Position numbers and translations under genes: made by a program. From Streptomyces sp. A0642 (lineage in GTDB: Bacteria; Actinomycetota; Actinomycetes; Streptomycetales; Streptomycetaceae), in NCBI RefSeq assembly GCF_004795105.1, contig NZ_SSBL01000003.1, positions 186,001 through 250,000 on the forward strand: a DNA stretch of 64,000 nt, written 5' to 3'. Below the pieces are notes generated by a model. It searched no databases. It was not told where the DNA came from and saw only the letters and a program-made list of their open reading frames with translations. Shown here one piece after another: positions 8,568 to 16,516 of the stretch. Position 1 is the stretch's first letter. Every line of letters starts with the position of its first letter.

Positions 8568-9146
8568 TCAGTTGCGCGGGTTCCATGGCCGGAACCACGG
8601 GTCGGGCCACCTCTCGGCCGCGGCGAGCAGCGGGTAGAGAGTCGCGCCGTCGAGGCTCTCGCGGATGACGTCGGCGTGCCCGCCGTGTCGCGCCGTCTCC
8701 TCGATCAGGTGCAGCAGGACCCAGCGCACCGACCATTCCTCCACCTCGGCGGGAAACCAGGGAAGCCCCCGGGGTACGGGAACCGCCTGGCTCAGGTCCG
8801 GAATGCCTGCGATCACCGCGTCCGTCCGCGAGGCCGCCTCCGCGTGCGCGGCCAGTGCGTCGGCGAGGGTTTCGTCCTGAGCGAGCTCGAATTCGTCGGC
8901 GTCCGACTCGTCCGCCGACCGTCGCGGTCCGCTCTGCTGCTGAAGTATGAGATCGGTCCAGAAGGTCTCGCACCGTGCGGCGTGCTTGATCAGTCCGCCT
9001 ATGCTCAACTCGCTTGCGGAAGCGGCCATGCGGGCCTGGTCATCGGTCAGGCCGTGGGCGGTGACGCGCAGCGTGCGCCGCTGGTGGGCGAGATAGGCGG
9101 TGAGCGCCGTGCGCTCATCGGTGACGGGCGGGGCGAATCCTGGCAT
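8568..9146 (-). CDS. DinB / DUF664-family protein
   Basis: A 192-residue protein of the DinB-like four-helix bundle superfamily, close to the DUF664 branch common in actinobacteria. Typical features are the N-terminal RTALTAYLAHQRRTL helix, a metal-binding-type His in GGLIKHAARCETFW, and the C-terminal HLIEETARHGGHADVIRE motif, whose histidines complete the predicted metal site. The family includes mycothiol- and bacillithiol-dependent enzymes, but many members have no known reaction. The start is ATG 9146 after GAGAGG. An operator-like motif lies 28 bases upstream of the start, so expression is probably regulated. It is transcribed away from the SpoIIE-type phosphatase. The exact function cannot be assigned. 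Confidence 0.85.
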   Translation of the reverse strand: MPGFAPPVTDERTALTAYLAHQRRTLRVTAHGLTDDQARMAASASELSIGGLIKHAARCETFWTDLILQQQSGPRRSADESDADEFELAQDETLADALAAHAEAASRTDAVIAGIPDLSQAVPVPRGLPWFPAEVEEWSVRWVLLHLIEETARHGGHADVIRESLDGATLYPLLAAAERWPDPWFRPWNPRN

Positions 9147-9173
9147 GGCTGGATCCTCTCGGCGTTGCAAACT

Positions 9174-9194
9174 ATTGCAGCAAGTTTCGGCAGG
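9174..9194. promoter_or_regulatory. Operator-like motif, copy 2, upstream of the DinB gene
   Basis: The site ATTGCAGCAAGTTTCGGCAGG shares 16 of 21 bases with copy 1 at 8346-8366. It lies close to the DinB start, where a repressor could block the promoter. A related half-site TTGCAA occurs just beside it (9165-9170). Confidence 0.45.
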
Positions 9195-9696
9195 AACTTT
9201 ACTGCCCCCGTGGTCCGCGGACACCGAGTTGGCCCATCCGCCCCGACCTCGCGTGCCTGGCGGTCAGTGCCGGGCGCCGGCGTCAGGCGCGTCCGCCCCG
9301 CCGGCCTGCGCGCCCGCGCCAGTCGTCCCGAGCCGGCGAACGGCGCGGGCAAGCGCTGAGGGGCGTGAGGCGGCGTGGCCCGGCCGGCGTCCGCGTGAGG
9401 CGGCGTCACCATGAAGGGCAGAGCATCAGGCGAACCGCTCTTGTGGAGGGGCATCGTCTGCCCCGCCGGCACACTCTGACTGTTCTCGACCGCTGCCACG
9501 ATCCGATTGCTCGGAAGCTGGGCGGACTTGGGGTGGGGAGCGCAAGGATTCTTGCTGCATGGAGGTGGGGTCATCCGCTGTAGGGAGAGGGGACGGACTC
9601 GGCCGACAGGCCGGTGCGTTTTCCGCGGAGGATGGCGGCTCAGGCCGGTTCCGAAGGCAGCTGCGGATATGAGCGCCTTTCTGGCCGGAGTCTGTA
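9195..9696. other. Intergenic stretch with no supported gene
   Basis: Several open frames cross this half-kilobase on both strands, but none has a ribosome binding site together with recognisable protein character. I see only short GC-rich inverted repeats. Confidence 0.5.
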
Positions 9697-9933
9697 TCAA
9701 CGTGAGTCCTCCGCGTGCGGGGGCCGGCGGCCGGCAGGTCGGGAAATGGTGTCCGGGGAAGTAGGGGTAAAGGGTGCCACCGTGTCACCGGTCTGTTTTC
9801 GAAAGGATTTCGCGAGCGGGACTTCGCCGGCGGTTGATTCGGCTGTAATGGCGAACTCCCCCTTACCTGTTCCGCAGCGCCGGAATTCCCTGCGCCGGCG
9901 CTCGAAGGGACGGCCGAATGGCAGGTCCTCCAT
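9697..9933 (-). CDS. Small hypothetical protein, possible
   Basis: This 78-residue frame starts at ATG 9933, preceded by GAGGAG at good spacing, which is the main support for it. The protein is Arg-rich at the N-terminus (FERRRREFRRCGTGKGEF) and Ser/Thr/Pro-rich at the C-terminus. I do not recognise a family. Its third codon positions are visibly less GC-rich than those of neighbouring genes, which points either to a foreign or young gene or to a non-coding stretch. No processing enzymes lie nearby, so a modified-peptide precursor is only a remote possibility. It may not be real. Confidence 0.3.
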   Translation of the reverse strand: MEDLPFGRPFERRRREFRRCGTGKGEFAITAESTAGEVPLAKSFRKQTGDTVAPFTPTSPDTISRPAGRRPPHAEDSR

Positions 9934-10047
9934 GGCGAACTCCTCGCCGCGCCCGCTGACGCAGAGACCGAAACCTCGCGAACGGACCTGCCGGTGACCG
10001 CTGGGCCGAGCCGGGTGGCGACTGCGGGCAGTGCCCCGGATCATGGA

Positions 10048-10089
10048 CCTAAGGGCTGTCCCGCCAGGAATTGCGGGACAGCCCTTAGG
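10048..10089. repeat. Perfect 17-base inverted repeat with 8-base loop
   Basis: Arms 10048-10064 and 10073-10089 (core AGGGCTGTCCCGC) are perfectly complementary around the loop CAGGAATT. A related hairpin with the same core and loop sequence occurs at 33756-33798. It could act as a terminator, but it lies between divergent genes and may be a dispersed repeat. Confidence 0.75.
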
Positions 10090-10243
10090 GGACGGGTCGT
10101 GGTGGGAAACGCCCCCGACATCCAGCGCTGAAGGCCCGCCCCCGCACGCTGCCCGACGCCGATGGCGCAGTGTCATCCGCGCTTCCGCCCGCCCCACTCG
10201 TACGGTTGTCCAGTCGCACTGGCTTCGCCCGGAGAGGGGTGGC

Positions 10244-11434
10244 ATGAGTCCGCACCGCCGTGTGACGGGGCTGCTGCTGCCCCATGTCACGGAATCAGAG
10301 ACTTTCCCGTCGTTGCCGTCCTGGGTGCGGTGGACACCGCCGGTGCTGACAGGAGTCGCCCTCGCCGCCGACCTGCCCACCCCGGGCGAGTGGAGCGGAG
10401 ATGTGCTGCTGGCCCTCAGCGCGATGACGGCCGCATGCGTCTACCCGCCGGCCCTGGTGGTGCTCATGGCGGTCCTGAACAGCGCTGCCGGTCTGCTGCT
10501 CCTGCTGGCCACGCATCTGGGGGCCGACGGCGGCCACGCGGTGATCGACTACTGCGCCCTGCTCGTCCTGGCCTGGGCGTCGATCCCGCTGTGCTGGCTG
10601 CGCCTGTCCCTGTACCGGCGGCTCCACGGCGCACAGCAGGCCGCCGAGTACGCACAGCGCGCCGTGCTGCCGCCGGTGCGGTCGTGGCTGGACCATACCT
10701 GGATCGCGGTGCGCTACGAGGCGGCCTCACGCGCCGCGGCCGTGGGCGGCGACCTCTACGCCGCCGAGGCCACCCCGTACGGAGTACGCCTGCTCATCGG
10801 TGACGTGCGCGGCAAGGGGCCCGACGCGATCCCGGCGGTGGCGGCCCTGGTCGGCAGCTTCCGTGAGGCGGCGCACCACACGGAGACGCTGCCGCTGCTG
10901 GCCCGGCATCTCGACGAGGCGGTCGCCCGGTATATCCGCGACCTGGCCTCCGTGCGCGGCGGGGCGGGCTCACCGGACGAGCAGTTCATTACCGCGGCCG
11001 TCGCCGAGATCCCGGCGGGCGGCGGTGAGGTACGCCTGCTGAGCCGGGGGCACTGCCCCGCCTACCTGGCGACCGGGGAGGGCGTGCGGCCTTGGGAGCC
11101 GGCCGACGCGGGACTGCCGCTCGGCCTCGGCGATCTGGACCCGGGGCCCTGGGAGTACGAGACGCGGTCCTTCGTCCCCGGCGACCTGCTGCTCCTGTGC
11201 ACGGACGGTCTCCTGGAGTCCCGTGACGCGCACGGTGCCTTCTTCTCTCCGGAGGACGGGCTGAGGGCGAGCTGGCGGCAGGGCCCGCCGACCGTGGTGG
11301 AGACGCTGGCCGCCCTCGTGCACCGGCATGCCGGCGGGAGCCTCGCCGACGACTTGGCGCTGATCGCCGCGACCGTGCATCCGACGGGTCCCCTCCCGCC
11401 GACGAGCACGGTCGTGGGCGGGGGAGCGGTGTAG
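10244..11434 (+). CDS. SpoIIE/RsbU-type PP2C serine phosphatase with N-terminal membrane segments
   Basis: A 396-residue protein. The N-terminal half (about residues 20-130) carries several hydrophobic segments (PALVVLMAVLNSAAGLLLLL and YCALLVLAWASIPLCWL), predicted to anchor it in the membrane. The C-terminal half is a PP2C/SpoIIE phosphatase domain with GGDLYAAEATPYGVRLLIGD (metal-binding Asp residues), VRGKGPDAI, LLSRGHCPAYL, GDLLLLCTDGLLESRD and a terminal ADDLALIAATV. Such proteins dephosphorylate anti-anti-sigma factors and so control stress or development sigma factors in Streptomyces. The start ATG 10244 follows GGAGAGG. No anti-sigma/anti-anti-sigma pair lies beside it, so its partner is unknown. 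Confidence 0.92.
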   Translation: MSPHRRVTGLLLPHVTESETFPSLPSWVRWTPPVLTGVALAADLPTPGEWSGDVLLALSAMTAACVYPPALVVLMAVLNSAAGLLLLLATHLGADGGHAVIDYCALLVLAWASIPLCWLRLSLYRRLHGAQQAAEYAQRAVLPPVRSWLDHTWIAVRYEAASRAAAVGGDLYAAEATPYGVRLLIGDVRGKGPDAIPAVAALVGSFREAAHHTETLPLLARHLDEAVARYIRDLASVRGGAGSPDEQFITAAVAEIPAGGGEVRLLSRGHCPAYLATGEGVRPWEPADAGLPLGLGDLDPGPWEYETRSFVPGDLLLLCTDGLLESRDAHGAFFSPEDGLRASWRQGPPTVVETLAALVHRHAGGSLADDLALIAATVHPTGPLPPTSTVVGGGAV

Positions 11435-11606
11435 GCGGTACGGGCGGCGGGGACGCATGCCTCCGAGTCCCTCCGCCGGTGCAGGACCGCGGCGATGATC
11501 CAGATGCGATCCGCAGGATCCGGCCCAAGGATCGGAGTGCGGGCGGATACGGGGCGCGTCCTTGTTCCCGGCGCGCCGGAGCCCTGATGTCGAGAGAGAG
11601 GTGCGC

Positions 11607-12536
11607 ATGCCACGGCCTTTGTGGACGGGGGCCATCAGCTTCGGGCTGGTCACGATCCCCATCAAGATCATCAGCGCGACGGAAGATCACTCGATCCACT
11701 TTCGGCAGGTGCATCTGGAGGACATGGGCAGGGTCCGTACGCGCAAAATCTGCTCGATCGACGGCGAGGCCGTGTCGCAGGACGAGATCGGCAAGGGCTA
11801 CGAGGTCTCCAAGGACGAGGTCGTCACCGTCACCGACCAGGAGCTCGACGCGATGCCCCTGCCGACGGCGAAGGCGATCGAGATCGTCGCCTTCGTCGAC
11901 GCGGACACCATCGACCCGGTCAGGATCGGCGACAGCTATTACCTCGGAGTCGACGGCGACGTGGCCAAGAAGCCGTACACCCTGCTCCGCAAGGCACTGG
12001 AACGCTCCGACAAGGTCGCCATCGCCAAATTCGCGTGGCACGGCCGGGAACGGCTGGGCGTGCTCCGGGTCCGCGAGAACGCCATCGTGCTGCATGCGAT
12101 GCACTGGCCCGACGAGATCCGCAGCCCGGAGTCCCTCGCACCGAAGGACGTCGACCTGGACGACGACGAGATCGACCGGGCCGTCCAGCTCACCGACACC
12201 ATGGTCACCGACGACATCTCCCAGTTCCGGGACCACTACCGCGACGCTCTGGAAGAGCTCATCGAGGCCAAGGCGGAGGACAAGGTCCTCCCCGAACCGG
12301 CTGAAGACGGGCAGCAGGAGTCCGGGAAGGTCATGGACCTGATGGCTGCCCTGAACGCTTCGGTCCAGGCGGCGAAGGAAGGCCGCGGCGAACACGGCGG
12401 GGATGCCACGGTGCACGAGATGCAGCCCGGCAAAAAGGCGGCGAAGAAGACCACGGCGAAGAAGACGGCGAAGAAGGCGCCCGCGAAGAAGAGCCCCGCC
12501 AGGAAGACCGCGGCGAAGAAGCGCAGCGCCTCCTGA
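11607..12536 (+). CDS. ku: Ku protein (non-homologous end joining)
   Basis: A 309-residue bacterial Ku. The N-terminus PRPLWTGAISFGLVTIPIKI is diagnostic, followed by the Ku core (VRTRKICSIDGEAV, EIVAFVDADTIDP, SYYLGVDGDVAKKPYTLL). It forms a homodimeric ring on broken DNA ends and recruits LigD in end joining. After the core comes a long Lys/Ala-rich tail (repeats of the type KKTAKK and PAKK), as in actinobacterial Ku proteins, that probably binds DNA. The start ATG 11607 follows GAGAGAGAGG. It runs convergently into the sigma-like gene with only 16 bases between. No ligD lies within the window. Confidence 0.96.
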   Translation: MPRPLWTGAISFGLVTIPIKIISATEDHSIHFRQVHLEDMGRVRTRKICSIDGEAVSQDEIGKGYEVSKDEVVTVTDQELDAMPLPTAKAIEIVAFVDADTIDPVRIGDSYYLGVDGDVAKKPYTLLRKALERSDKVAIAKFAWHGRERLGVLRVRENAIVLHAMHWPDEIRSPESLAPKDVDLDDDEIDRAVQLTDTMVTDDISQFRDHYRDALEELIEAKAEDKVLPEPAEDGQQESGKVMDLMAALNASVQAAKEGRGEHGGDATVHEMQPGKKAAKKTTAKKTAKKAPAKKSPARKTAAKKRSAS

Positions 12537-12552
12537 AGAGAGTGACGGCTTC

Positions 12553-13317
12553 TCAGCCGGTGACGGCCGCGAGCACGAGGGCGACGGCAAGGGTGACCGC
12601 CAGCACGCAGACCGCCACGGTGAGAAGGCGCGTGCGCCGCTCGCTGCCGGCGCGGGTGGACAGGGCGCTGGGCAGCGTCGCGGACGCTCCGTCCGCCACC
12701 AGTCTCGTCATGGTGCTGGTCATCGCGTCGGACCCCGCGTCGAGGCCGGGCACTTGTCGAGCGAGAGCAGAGCGTGCGTGGTGCAGCCGGCTTTCGGCGA
12801 CCGGGGTGCTCGCTTCCGTCTCGGCGGCTGCCTGAGCGATGCTGAGCCCGAGTCCGTCGCAGAGCAGGGTGATGCGGCGGTGCGACGCGGGCAACGCGAG
12901 CAGGGCTCCGAGGAGCGGATCGTCCGGAGCGGAATCGGAGCGCCTGGCCGCGGGCCGCAACTGGTGCCAGGGCGACAGCGCGTACTCGTACGCCTGAGCG
13001 CGCACCCATCCGACGGGGTCGGAGTCGCAAGCGACCTCCGGCCAGTGGTCCCAGGCGCGGTGGAAGGCGTACTCGACGGCTTCGAAAGCGAATCCGCGGT
13101 CTCCGGTGAGCAGCCGAATCTGATGAACGAGCCCGGGCGCGGCGTGCATGTACAGACCGTCGAAGGCGTCCTCGGGAGTGGCGGCCGACCGGAACGGGGG
13201 CCGGGCCGGGTCTCGCTCCGGACTTTCCGTCGAACTGCGGGCTCCGTCCGGCTTGCCTTCTCGCTCTGCTGAGGGCGGGACCGGGAGGGCGGGGCGATCC
13301 GCCGTGTCGTGACTCAT
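12553..13317 (-). CDS. ECF-like sigma factor with C-terminal membrane anchor
   Basis: A 254-residue protein. After a disordered Pro/Glu/Arg-rich leader (about 1-50) comes a sigma region 2-like segment (FDGLYMHAAPGLVHQIRLL and AFHRAWDHWPEVA), then a sigma region 4-like helix-turn-helix (PASHRRITLLCDGLGLSIAQ and ESRLHHARSAL). The last 25 residues form one hydrophobic segment (RLLTVAVCVLAVTLAVALVL), so the protein is probably tethered to the membrane with its DNA-binding part inside. Both sigma regions are divergent, and it may be a regulator rather than an active sigma factor. No separate anti-sigma gene is adjacent. The ribosome binding site is weak. Confidence 0.7.
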   Translation of the reverse strand: MSHDTADRPALPVPPSAEREGKPDGARSSTESPERDPARPPFRSAATPEDAFDGLYMHAAPGLVHQIRLLTGDRGFAFEAVEYAFHRAWDHWPEVACDSDPVGWVRAQAYEYALSPWHQLRPAARRSDSAPDDPLLGALLALPASHRRITLLCDGLGLSIAQAAAETEASTPVAESRLHHARSALARQVPGLDAGSDAMTSTMTRLVADGASATLPSALSTRAGSERRTRLLTVAVCVLAVTLAVALVLAAVTG

Positions 13318-13385
13318 GGTTGTGCGGGGACACTCCAGACAGGGGCCGCAGGCGAGGCAGACGTACGCATGCGTGCATCGAGGTG

Positions 13386-13405
13386 ATTGCAGGAAGCTTT
13401 TTCCT
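13386..13405. promoter_or_regulatory. Short inverted repeat in the divergent promoter region of the sugar porter
   Basis: AGGAA-GCTTT-TTCCT (13391-13405) is a perfect 5-base inverted repeat preceded by ATTGC, which gives loose similarity to the motif at 8346 and 9174. It lies between the divergent sigma-like gene and the sugar porter gene and could be an operator. Confidence 0.3.
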
Positions 13406-13568
13406 CACACGATACAGACACGTCCGCTCTTGCCGACGCTCCCGCTTCGGCGACTGCTGCGATCGTATGAGGCCACCGCCGAGCCACCCGATTGCCTGCA
13501 CGAATGTCGGAATCGTCTTCGAGTGGCGACGATGGCCGTCCAGGCCATCGAGAAGAAATGGGCGGCAC

Positions 13569-15020
13569 ATGGTTCAGGGGTTTTCCAGGGAGCCGGGGAC
13601 CCATGGTCCGCTGACGGAAGTCGCGCCCGAGGGGATCCGCAGGATCACCCGCTGGGCCGCCGCCATCGCACTGGGCGGATTCCTGTTCGGTTTCGACACG
13701 GGTGTCGTGTCCGGCGCATTGCTGTACCTGAAGAAGGACTTCGGTCTCAACTCCTTCCAGCAGGGAAGTGTCGTCAGTGTTCTGCTCATCGGGGCGGTGG
13801 TCGGCGCCGCATCGGCGGGCCGGCTCTCCGACAGGCTCGGCCGGCGCAGGGCTCTGGGTCTGATCGGGCTGGTGTTCATCGTCGGAACGGTGATCGCGGC
13901 CGCAGCGCCCGGATACGCGGTGCTCATGGCGGGCCGTATCGTCCTGGGTCTCTCCGTCGGCGCCGCGTCCGCGACGGTGCCGGTGTACCTCTCGGAGATC
14001 TCACCGACGAAGATCCGCGGCCGTCTGCTCACCATGAACCAGCTGATGATCACGGTGGGCATCCTCGTCGCCTATCTCGTCAATCTCCTCTTCGCGAGCA
14101 GTGAAGCGTGGCGTGCGATGTTCGCCGTCGGTGTCATTCCGGCCGTGCTCATGGTCGCGGCGACGCTGTGGTTCCTGCCCGAGTCCCCGCAGTGGCTCGT
14201 CACCCACGGGCAGGAGGACGTGGCGCGCCGGTCCATCGCCGAGCTGACCGACGAGGCGACGGCGAACGAGCTGATCCGGCGGGCCCGGCAGCGCATCGCC
14301 GCCGCCCGCGAGACGCAGATGCGGAACGAAGAGGCGGGCGTCCAGGGCCCCAAGCCCTTGCTGGCGCGAGCCGTCCGGCCCGCGCTCGTCGTCGGGCTCA
14401 CGCTCGCGGCGGTGCAGCAGTTCGCCGGGATCAACACGATCATCTACTATGCGCCGACCATCATTCAGCAGACCGGTCTCAACGCGTCGAACTCCATCTT
14501 CTACTCCGTGTTCATCGGAGTGATCAACCTGGTCATGACGCTCGTGGCGATCCGGCTGGTCGACCGGGTGGGACGGCGGCCCCTGGTCCTCGTCTCACTC
14601 GGTCTCATGGCGGTCTCGATCTTCATGCTCGGGCTGGCCTTCGTCGTGGGGATGAACTCGACGCTGACCCTGCTCTTCATGGTGATCTACATCGCCGCCT
14701 TCGCGGGCGGCCTCGGCCCGGTGTTCTGGACGCTGATCGGGGAACTCTTCCCCCCATCGGTCCGGGCCGAAGGGTCGAGTGTGTCCACCGCCGTCAACTG
14801 GGTGTCCAACTTCGTCGTCAGCCTCGCCTTCCTGCCGCTGGCAGGAGTCATCGGCCAGGGCGAGACCTTCTGGATCTTCGCTGCGATCTGTGTGCTCGCG
14901 TTCTGGTTCGTCAGCCGCTACCTGCCCGAGACCCAGGGCCGGGACCCGCAGCAGATCCAGGAGGGCCTGCAGGCCCGCTTCGGGCACTCGCCCGAGCGGC
15001 GACCGACGAAGACGGCTTAG
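13569..15020 (+). CDS. MFS sugar porter (sugar/H+ or inositol/H+ symporter)
   Basis: A 483-residue, 12-helix major facilitator of the sugar porter family. Diagnostic motifs are GFLFGFDTGVVSGALL in helix 1, GRLSDRLGRRRAL between helices 2 and 3, PESPQWLVTHG after helix 6, QQFAGINTIIYYAPTI in helix 7, VDRVGRRPLVL, and the terminal YLPETQGRDP. It should import a monosaccharide, pentose or inositol with protons. The start chosen is ATG 13569 because homology begins shortly after and the longer frame lacks coding character; the ribosome binding site is weak. It is followed 63 bases later by the glucose-6-phosphate dehydrogenase paralogue, suggesting a shared transcript for sugar uptake and oxidation. 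Confidence 0.94.
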   Translation: MVQGFSREPGTHGPLTEVAPEGIRRITRWAAAIALGGFLFGFDTGVVSGALLYLKKDFGLNSFQQGSVVSVLLIGAVVGAASAGRLSDRLGRRRALGLIGLVFIVGTVIAAAAPGYAVLMAGRIVLGLSVGAASATVPVYLSEISPTKIRGRLLTMNQLMITVGILVAYLVNLLFASSEAWRAMFAVGVIPAVLMVAATLWFLPESPQWLVTHGQEDVARRSIAELTDEATANELIRRARQRIAAARETQMRNEEAGVQGPKPLLARAVRPALVVGLTLAAVQQFAGINTIIYYAPTIIQQTGLNASNSIFYSVFIGVINLVMTLVAIRLVDRVGRRPLVLVSLGLMAVSIFMLGLAFVVGMNSTLTLLFMVIYIAAFAGGLGPVFWTLIGELFPPSVRAEGSSVSTAVNWVSNFVVSLAFLPLAGVIGQGETFWIFAAICVLAFWFVSRYLPETQGRDPQQIQEGLQARFGHSPERRPTKTA

Positions 15021-15083
15021 AAGGACACGGGAACCGGCCGTCGGCGACCTGCCGGCGGCGCTTCTCCGAGAAAGGACGTTGCG

Positions 15084-16508
15084 ATGAGTGACACCGCGCT
15101 CGGCGCTCCCGAGATGGAACGCTCCGATGCCCTGGTCCTCTTCGGGATCACCGGGGACCTCGCCAAGAAGATGCTGCTCCCGGCGCTGTACCGACTCACC
15201 GAATCCGGCCGGCTGACGGTGCCGGTCATCGGGGTGGCCGCCTCGGACTGGGACGACGAGGACCTGCGCAAGCACGCGCGCGAGGCCGTGGCCGCCACGG
15301 GAACGGACATCGACGAGACGGTCTTCTCCCGGTTCGCGGACGGGCTGTCCATCGTCACCGGAGACTTCACCGACGACTCCACCTTCGCCCGGCTGCGCGA
15401 CGCCGTGGCCGGGTTCGGATTCGTGACGCACTACCTGGCGATCCCGCCGGCCCTGTTCACCAAGGTCGCCGCGTCGTTGGCCGCGGCCGGACTGAACCGC
15501 AACGCCCGGCTGGTGGTGGAGAAGCCCTTCGGACACGACCGCGCCTCCGCAAGGAAGCTCCAGGACGAGCTGAGCAGTCACTTCGACGACGACCACCTGC
15601 TGCGCGTCGACCACTTCCTGGGCAACCGCGCGGTCGAGAGTCTGATGGTCTCCCGGTTCGCCAACACCCTGCTGGCACCGATCTGGCACCGCACCTACGT
15701 GGACAACGTCCAGATCACTCTCGCCGAGGACTTCGACGTCGCCGACCGGGGCTCCTTCTACGACGGGGTGGGCTGTCTGCGCGACGTGGTCCAGAACCAC
15801 ATGCTCCAGGTGCTGGCGTTCCTGACGATGGATCCGCCGAGCGCGGGCAACGCCCAGGCGCAGGGTCTGGAGAAGTGGCGGGTGCTGCACGCGACCCGCA
15901 CGATGGACCCCGCCGACACGGTCCGCGGACAGTACGAAGGCTACCGGGACGTCGAAGGAGTCGATCCGGACTCCACCACCGAGACGTACTTCGCGACCCG
16001 CATGTTCGTCGACAACTGGCGCTGGTCGGGCGTGCCCTTCTACCTCCGCAGCGGGAAGTCCCTGGCCGTCACCGCCACCGAGGTCGTCGTCGAGCTGCGC
16101 AGGCCGCCGCTGGACCTCTTCGGCGGCGACCGCACCCAAGTGCCGCCCAACCTCATCCGCTTCCGTATCGACGGCGACACGGGGATCAGGGCGGACCTGG
16201 TCGTGAGCGAGCCCGCGCAGGGCACGGGGCCGAGGACCGTCCCCATGGGGGTCGACTTCGCCGAGGTCATGGGACGGCAGGAACTCCCGTACGAGAACAT
16301 CCTCCATGGGGCCGTCGAAGGCGACGCCGCGTGCTTCGCGTTCTTCCCCGCGATCCTGGAGTGCTGGCGCATCGTGGACCCGGTACTCGACCCCTCCGAA
16401 CCGCCCGTCCCCTACACGCCGGGAACCTGGGGCCCGGAAGCCGCCGCCCAGCTCCCGGGGCTGAGGAACTGGCACGAGATGGGCCCCCGTCTGTTCGACG
16501 GCGACTAG
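15084..16508 (+). CDS. zwf: Glucose-6-phosphate dehydrogenase family protein with altered active-site motif
   Basis: A 474-residue member of the glucose-6-phosphate dehydrogenase family. It has the NADP-binding loop FGITGDLAKK near the N-terminus, VVEKPFG at about 145, and the catalytic His in RDVVQNHML (His239). The substrate motif usually written RIDHYLGKE here reads RVDHFLGNR, so the conserved Lys is Asn181 and the next Glu is Arg. In studied enzymes that Lys contacts the phosphorylated sugar and is needed for activity. The protein may therefore use another substrate or be a weak or regulatory paralogue. It lies in a probable operon between the sugar porter and a FUSC-type membrane protein. 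The start ATG 15084 follows GAGAAAGGA. Confidence 0.88.
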   Translation: MSDTALGAPEMERSDALVLFGITGDLAKKMLLPALYRLTESGRLTVPVIGVAASDWDDEDLRKHAREAVAATGTDIDETVFSRFADGLSIVTGDFTDDSTFARLRDAVAGFGFVTHYLAIPPALFTKVAASLAAAGLNRNARLVVEKPFGHDRASARKLQDELSSHFDDDHLLRVDHFLGNRAVESLMVSRFANTLLAPIWHRTYVDNVQITLAEDFDVADRGSFYDGVGCLRDVVQNHMLQVLAFLTMDPPSAGNAQAQGLEKWRVLHATRTMDPADTVRGQYEGYRDVEGVDPDSTTETYFATRMFVDNWRWSGVPFYLRSGKSLAVTATEVVVELRRPPLDLFGGDRTQVPPNLIRFRIDGDTGIRADLVVSEPAQGTGPRTVPMGVDFAEVMGRQELPYENILHGAVEGDAACFAFFPAILECWRIVDPVLDPSEPPVPYTPGTWGPEAAAQLPGLRNWHEMGPRLFDGD

Positions 16509-16516
16509 TACGAGGG

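Noticed and set aside
9614..9997. Plus-strand small frame opposite the possible 78-residue gene
   Set aside because: No good ribosome binding site; highly Arg/Ser/Pro-rich composition typical of a shadow frame.
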